The notes under the pieces: generated by a model | What the model saw: only the letters and a program-made list of their open reading frames with translations | Databases searched by the model: none | What the model was told of the DNA's origin: nothing | Source: Juglans regia | Lineage: Eukaryota; Streptophyta; Magnoliopsida; Fagales; Juglandaceae | Assembly: GCF_001411555.2 (NCBI RefSeq) | Contig: NC_049910.1 | Span: forward strand, 33,457,250-33,521,249 | Length of the DNA: 64,000 nt | Direction of reading: 5' to 3' | Program-made: the position numbers and the translations under genes | Shown here: in pieces, positions 58,186 to 64,000 of the stretch | Position numbering within the stretch: the first letter of the stretch is position 1 | Layout: each line of letters opens with the position of its first letter

Positions 58186-58499
58186 TAGGGGTGGGCAGCG
58201 GGCCAGGACCCACCTCTCGCTACCCCATTCATGCATTATTTTAGAATGACTATTGTATTATCTTAATTTTTTATATAAATTTTAATTTATAATTTAAATT
58301 TTATTATAATTTAGGTCTAAAATTTATTTTTAACCCAATGGGTCAATGGGTTGAGCGGGGGGCGGGGCAGGGTCATGCGGTTTCAACCCCACCCCCCGGT
58401 ACCGATTGGGGCGGGGTTGGAAATCCTCCTCCCACATGGTGCGGGGCGGGGTGCTGGAGTGGGTCCACCCCTCCCCACACCATGCGGGTAGCACCCCAA
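58186..58499. mobile_element. Non-autonomous hAT-type element 3, 314 bp
   Basis: It starts TAGGGGTGGGCAGCGGG and ends GTAGCACCCCAA. The 8-bp flanks CTAGATAT (58178-58185) and CCAGATAT (58500-58507) match at seven positions. It has a GC-rich right half full of gcggggcgggg-type words and an AT-rich left half. Its TIR match is only seven of eight bases, so this is less certain than elements 1 and 2. Confidence 0.55.
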
Positions 58500-58882
58500 C
58501 CAGATATATAATTTGTTACAAAGTTTTTGGTTTTTTTGTGGATTTTCAATACGGCAGCTTGGACCATGGAGCAAAACTCTGGAAAAATTCTTTGACCTGT
58601 TTTTAGCTCTAGATTGGATCTGCTGGCCGATTAGAGATTACTTTAGTCTTGTATTCTTGTACACCTGTCACAATATTTTTATCATGTGAAATAAAACTTC
58701 TCTGCAGCTAGATAGATGTAGACACATTACCTAACTATGTAAATTTATAATTATCTATACCCCAGTAGCAATCCTTTTCATCTTGGGTAAGATGAGTGTC
58801 CTTTCCTTCTTAGAAGGGTGAGGCGATGAAGTAGGGTTCTGATAAATTTTCTGGTGAAATCGAGAGACTGCAACAAACAGTT
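58500..58882. other. No gene seen; 5' flank of the second LINE
   Basis: The upstream edge of the second LINE could not be fixed. A purine-rich leader (about 58800-58882) may belong to its 5' UTR. Confidence 0.4.
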
Positions 58883-60240
58883 ATGACAGAAGAACTAACA
58901 AAGATATGGGAAGGATTCCAATTAACAGAACTTAAAAAATAAGAGGTGAATTTTTCAATGGAATACACCAAACGTGCAGATGCTAGAGCTCACAGATTCC
59001 TGCTTCTTCTAATTTTGATGGACAAGAGTTTAAACAAGGAAGCTTTTAAAGCAACTTTGACCAAAATTTGGAATCCTGAGGGTTCAATCTGGTTTAATGA
59101 GATGGGACATCATCGATTATGGGTTGAATTTCAAAGAGAAGTAGATATTGAAAGAGTGTTAAATGGAAGACCATGGACCTTTGATAAACACCTACTATGT
59201 ATACAACTTTTTGATAAAAGTACTCCCCCTAATGAGATGGATTTTTATCAAGAACCTTATTGGATTCAACTACATGGCTTGTTTTTACCAGCCATGACAA
59301 TGGATGGAGGTGAGAAACTCGGTTCCATACTAGGGAAAGTGATAACTGTTGATGTGGATGGTGGTGGAATTGGGTGGGGAAAATATCTCAGGATAAGAGT
59401 CAATATGGATATTACAGAGGCTATATCTCATGAGAAATTAAATAGAGTAGAAGGCAAACAAAGTTGGGTAGAGTTTAAATATGAAAGGTTTTCTTTATTC
59501 TGTTTTCAGTGTGGGTTATCAAACATATTGGTCGATTATGTGTTCTAGAAAAAACAAGGTTTAGTATGGCATAAACATCTCAAAACCAATATGGTAAATG
59601 GTTAAAGGGCACGGTTTTTAACTTAATGGGTAGTGGAGACAAAAGAATAGAGGGAAGGAGATTTAGAAGTCAGAACAATGATTCAGGCAGTTGAGAGGGT
59701 CAAAGTAATGGGGCTCTAATAAATCTTAAAGGAAATCAGGTAATACAGGATGATAATCTTGATGAAGCTGCACATGATCATCATTTTGGAAGTTACAACA
59801 AGACTGCAGTAGTAAATGATGAAGGAAAACAAAAATTCTATCTTGAGCAACAAAGGCAAGATGAGATTATAGAAGATCAAACAAGAAGTCAAATGGAAGA
59901 GGGGTATAAGGTATCAAAGATGCAGGAAGGGTTTCAGGAAAAATTCAACAATCCAAATTTCAGATCCAAAGAAAGCTTGCAAGGTACAAACATTTCAGAG
60001 ATTGATTTAGATTTGTATAAAAGTAATCTTGTGCAGAATGAGCAGGTGGTTTCTAAACCTATAGGTTGGAAGAGAAGAGCAAGAGCACTTAACCTTTCAA
60101 CAACAAAAGAGATGGAAGCTGTTAACACTTGCAGAGTTATTACAAGAGGTATAAAAAGGGATAAAACAACAAATGATAGTGAGAATCTACAAATGACTAA
60201 CAAAAGACAGAAAGAGGAGCTCAATCTTGGAAGGAGCTAA
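58883..60240 (+). pseudogene. ORF1 of the second LINE
   Basis: Likely start ATG at 58883 (MTEELTKIWEGFQLTELKK), then an in-frame TAA near 58940 (ctt aaa aaa TAA gag). The frame resumes at 58946 with a DUF4283-like domain: LTKIWNPEGSIWFNEMG, VLNGRPWTFDKHLL, PYWIQLHGLFLPAMT. The zinc knuckle begins CFQCG but breaks off. A later open piece at 59893-60240 is lysine-rich and ends at TAA just before ORF2. Confidence 0.8.
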
Positions 60241-60287
60241 ACTTAGGAGCAAATGGTGGTGGCTGCTGAGCAGCCCCACCAGATACA

Positions 60288-63200
60288 ATGAAATGCATAA
60301 CATGGAACTGTCAAGGGCTTGGGTACCATTGAACAATTTGAGAGCTTAATTTTTTAGTGAAGCAAAAGAGCCCAAATATCCTCTTTCTCATTGAAACTAA
60401 GAGCTTGAGGGAGAGGATTGGAAAAATTAGGAATAACATTAAATTTGATAGAAGTTTTACTGTTAATGCAAAATGGAGTAGTGGAGGGTTGGCAATGATG
60501 TGGAATTCAGCTATTGACATAGAGGTTCACATTTACACCAGATACCATACTTCTGTTAAGGTTAATGACTCAAAACTTGGGAAGTTGTGGACAGTCACAC
60601 GGTTTTATGGTCACTCAATAACTGCAAAAAGAGAGGGAAGCTGACAGCTACTTAGGTCTTTACAACCTTTAGACCATAGTCCATGGTTATGTATGGGAGA
60701 CTTCAACAAAATTCTTTATCAACATGAAAAATGGGGAGGATCTCAAAGACCTTTTGCTCAAATGCAAGGATTCAGGCAAGTTTTACAAGATTGTGATTTA
60801 AGTGATATGGGTTATAATGGACTCAAACATACCTAGTCTAACAACAGAGAAGGTTTAGTGTTCACCAAGGAGAGGTTAGATAGAGTATGTGCTAACACAA
60901 CTTGTCTCACTATGTTTCCATCAATAGAGGTTACAACAATAGCAACAAGCTCTTCAAGTCACTATCCTCTATTAACAGTCATGAACACTCAGACACAACC
61001 TGCAAGAATGAAAGAAAGACTGTTTAGATATGAATACAATTGGGGCATCAATACTGACTGCAAAGATTTAATTTAACAGCTTGGCATGTTCAAAACAAAA
61101 ATGCAAACTCGTTAGAAGGTTTGAAAAACAGGATGAACAATTGCAAGATACAATTAATAAAATGGAATAAGAACAAAGAAAAGGAAGCCTCTGAAACAAT
61201 CAAGATGCAACAAGGAAAGATTTTACAACTTTAAGCAAGAAACAAAGGTTGGTTCTAACATTCAAGAAATAAAACAGATTCAGAGGCAAATTAATTGGAG
61301 ATTGGAACAAGAAGAAGTGAAGTGGAAACAAAGGTCCAAACAAAGATGGCTTAACGAGGGAGATAGAAACACAAATTACTTTCACAAGTGTGCTTCTCAA
61401 AGGCAAAAGATTAACATAATTGACAGAATCTATGATGAGAGGGGCAGCTTCAAACTTCTTCACAAGTCATTAATAAGATTTTGCAGGACTTCTTCACAAA
61501 TAAGTTCTCTACTTCAAATCCAAAGGGTCAATAACAGTGTGTAGAGACAATGCCAAGGCTGGCCACAGAAGAGATGTGCCAAATGCTTCTGAGAGATTTT
61601 GATTTTTCAGAAGTTCAAGATGCAGTTCTTAATATGAATCATATGAGTTCCCCATGTCCAAATGGGTTTTCAACTGGTTTTTTGCAACAACATTGGGATA
61701 TAATAGGTAAGGAACTATGTGAGGCAGTTACTAAAGCTCTTAACACAAACAATTGGGACAGCTCTATTAATGAGACATTCATAGTTTTAATCCCAAAAGT
61801 CAAAAATCCCACTGCTGTAACATAATTCATACCAATAAGTTTGTGTAATGTGATGTATAAGGTTATGGCCAAAGTAATAGCAAACAGATTGAAGAACATT
61901 TTGCCAAGCATAATTTCAACAACTCAGACTGCATTTATACCAGAAAGAATGATAGCAGGCGGTGTGATAGTTGCATATGAAGCTATGCATTCAATGCAGT
62001 CCGAAATGAAGGGTTCCAAAGGGTATATGGCTCTTAAGATGGACATGAGTAAAACTTATGGTAGATTGGAGTGGTCTTTTATTGAAACTGTAATGAAGAA
62101 GATGGGATTCAGCGAAAGATGGATTGATCTTATTTGAAGATGTGTTTCAACAGTTTCTTACTCACTATTAATCAATGGAATCTCACAACCTAGATTTAAA
62201 CCATCTTGTGGAGTTAGATAGGGTGATCCACTATCACCCTATCTATTTATTATATGCTCAGAGGCACTCACTTAGATGCTCAATAAAGCAGACATCACTA
62301 GGCGGATCGCAGGGCTTCCAATATCTAGAGGAAAACTGCCTATCAGTCATCTATTTTTTGCAGATAATTGTTTGCTATTTTGCCAAGCAATAGATTTGGA
62401 ATGGAGGAAAATGGATGGAGCTTGTGAGGAAGCATCTAGCCAGAGAATGAACAAAGTCTTTCCTACATATGATATCCTGATTCTTTAACATCAAGAGTGT
62501 TGAAGCTCAAATACTTTCCAAAATCTGAATTTCTTAATGCAAAAATGGGAAGCAACCCCTCCTACATATGGAGAAGTATACCTTCAGCAAAAGAGCTTCT
62601 ACAACAAGGACTTCAATGGAGAAATGGCAATGGGAAGTCAGTAAGAATATGGTCTGATCCATGGCTGCCACAACCAACATCTTACAAACCTCAAAGTGGC
62701 AATAAATCATTGGGGGAAGAACCTAAAGTGGAAGCATTAATACTGCCATGTAAAAAGGAATGAAACCCCTATTTATTTCAGGAATTGTTTTGCAACAGGG
62801 AAGTTGATTTAATTAAGCCACTATCAATTGGTCAAAGCAATGAACAAAACAAGTTGATATGGAGGAATAATTTTAATGGTTGCTTTATAGTGAGGAGTGC
62901 ATATCATTTACAAGGGGAATTGCAAGACAGAAAAAAGGTCAGAGCACCTACAAGAGTAATCAGAAGGAACAACAGTGGACCAAACTATGGAAGATTCACA
63001 TACCTCTAACAGTCAAGAATTTTCTTTGGAGAGCCTGTCAAAATATACTGCCCGCTAAAACTAATCTGCACAAAAGGAATATATTGGATGATCCAAATTG
63101 CCCAATGTGCCTTATGGTGCCTGAAACCATTGAGCATATATTGTGGGAGTATGTCTCAGCTAATGATGTATTGAGCCAACTATCCAGAAAAATTCAGAAA

Positions 63201-63320
63201 TGCAAGAGGTCATACAAGAGTTTTAGGGAGTTAATGGAAGACATGTTCAACAAGTTAGACAAGCAAGAAATGATATACCTGTCCTTAACTCTCTGGAACA
63301 TTTGGTGTAGAAGAAATTAG
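60288..63320 (+). pseudogene. ORF2 of the second LINE: endonuclease and reverse transcriptase
   Basis: The endonuclease starts MKCITWNCQGLGYH and is then broken by stops. ETKSLRERIG and MGDFNKILYQHEKW follow. RT has LNMNHMSSPCPNGFSTGF, LCNVMYKVMAKVIANRL, LKMDMSKTYGRLEWSFIE and, at about 62350, HLFFADNCLLF. The catalytic F-A-D-D reads F-A-D-N. A zf-RVT-like part near 62995-63140 includes VKNFLWRACQNILPAKTNL and CPMCLMVPETIEHILW. At least eight frame breaks were counted by eye. Confidence 0.85.
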
Positions 63321-63381
63321 TTAGTGTTCAGGAACATTTTGATAGACACCCAAACTATGTGATAGACACCCAAAAAGAATT

Positions 63382-63900
63382 ATAGCAGACAATGTGATAG
63401 TTACATATGAAGCTGTGCATTCAGTGAAGTCCAAAATGAAGGGTTCCAAATGGTATATGGCTATTAAGAATCAAGATGGACATGAGTAAAGCTTACGACA
63501 AATTGGAGTGGTCTTTTATTGAAACTATAATGAAGAAGATGTGATTCAACAGAAGACAGATTGATCTTATTTCAAGATGTGTTTCAACAGTTTTTTACTC
63601 ACTATTAATCAATGGAATCCCCCAACCCAGATTTAAACCATCTCATGGAGTTAGACAAGGTGATCCACTTTCACCCTATCTATTTATTATATGTTTGGAG
63701 GCACTCACTCAGATGCTCAATGAGGTAGAGATCGCTAGGCAGATCACAGGGCTTCCAATAGCTAGACGAAAACTGCATATCAGCCATATGTTTTCTGTAT
63801 ATGATTTTTTGTTATTTTGCCAAGCAATAGATTTGGGATGGAGGAAAATGATGGAGCTTGTTAGTCAATATGAGGAATCATCAAGCCAGAGAATGAACAA
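63382..63900 (+). pseudogene. Second copy of the LINE RT segment
   Basis: It repeats the stretch at about 61949-62450: shared words are tgaagggttccaaa, ggacatgagtaaa, ttggagtggtcttttattga, ctcactattaatcaatgg, ccctatctatttattata and agagaatgaacaaag. This copy reads SKAYDKLEW where the other has SKTYGRLEW, and its FADD box is changed to V-Y-D-F. The copies share no other sequence beyond this block within the window. Two nearly identical words (tgatagacacccaaa) at 63338 and 63361 lie just upstream of the copy. It reaches to about 63900; the last 100 bases are unrelated. Confidence 0.75.
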
Positions 63901-64000
63901 AGACAAGTCCCACACTTTTGCCTGCCGCAAGACTCTGAAGAATGGCAACCATTTGTTGGTCGATCTTGAGATTAACCTCCTGAGAGCAGCTCTCTGCTCA
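63901..64000. other. Window end, unassigned
   Basis: The sequence changes abruptly after agagaatgaacaaaga. The last 100 bases are more GC-balanced and do not match the LINE. No feature could be assigned. Confidence 0.4.

Larger units (their letters stand above)
58800..63320 (+). mobile_element. Second L1-type LINE, decayed
   Basis: Plus-strand order: ORF1 with DUF4283 (58883 to about 60240), then ORF2 (60288 to about 63320) with endonuclease, reverse transcriptase and zf-RVT-like domain. An RNase H domain was not found, and neither a poly(A) tail nor a target duplication was identified. Stops and frameshifts are numerous. It differs clearly from the minus-strand LINE at 38.9-44.7 kb. Confidence 0.85.

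Noticed and set aside
1..64000. CRISPR array, operon, phage or bacterial feature
   Set aside because: No regularly spaced repeats and no bacterial genes. All genes have plant introns.

Overview
The window is nuclear DNA of a dicot plant. It is AT-rich, its genes are sparse and split by introns, and it carries plant-type LTR elements, LINEs, SINEs and MITEs together with genes of plant-only families (a thylakoid lumen protein, a plant MBD protein, a GH17 beta-1,3-glucanase and a phytocyanin). A woody Fagales species, perhaps Juglandaceae, is my impression from the look of the repeats. I could not test this, and it should be treated as a guess.

Layout. 1-7 kb holds gene relics: one C2-domain exon, and a heavily broken FAR1/FHY3-related (MULE-derived) gene at about 2.8-4.8 kb, followed by Tourist-like MITEs. 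7.16-12.25 kb is a complete but dead Ty3/gypsy element on the minus strand, with two LTRs of about 640 bp and a CCCCC target duplication. 13.4-19.2 kb is an MBD10/MBD11-like methyl-CpG-binding-domain gene on the plus strand. Its 4.9-kb intron holds an inverted cluster of an old repeat family. A 91-bp SINE follows at 19.85 kb. 20.25-21.75 kb is a four-exon gene on the minus strand for the thylakoid lumen 16.5-kDa protein (MPH2/TL16.5 type). 22-34 kb has no host gene that I can support. It contains MITEs, a possible Helitron end, a gypsy gag fragment and LTR-like scraps.

34.3-38.2 kb is a three-exon GH17 glucan endo-1,3-beta-glucosidase (plus strand) with a signal peptide and a GPI-type tail. 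Its second intron carries a tRNA-derived SINE with a 17-bp target duplication. 38.9-44.7 kb is an apparently full-length LINE (minus strand) with a perfect 13-bp target duplication. 49.6-50.2 kb is a stellacyanin-like blue copper protein gene (plus strand), and a truncated paralogue lies at 57.3 kb. Between and beyond them, 53.1-58.5 kb holds three non-autonomous hAT-type elements, each with 8-bp target duplications. 58.9-63.3 kb is a second LINE (plus strand), ruined by stops, and a second copy of its reverse-transcriptase segment sits at 63.4-63.9 kb.

Four host genes look intact (MBD, MPH2-like, GH17, phytocyanin). They belong to unrelated pathways (chromatin, photosystem II maintenance, cell-wall/callose turnover, apoplastic copper protein), so there is no operon-like logic. 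I found no rRNA gene, no functional tRNA gene, no CRISPR array and no clear sign of a new defence or biosynthetic system. The most interesting material is the well-bounded transposon insertions and the cluster of three hAT-like elements.
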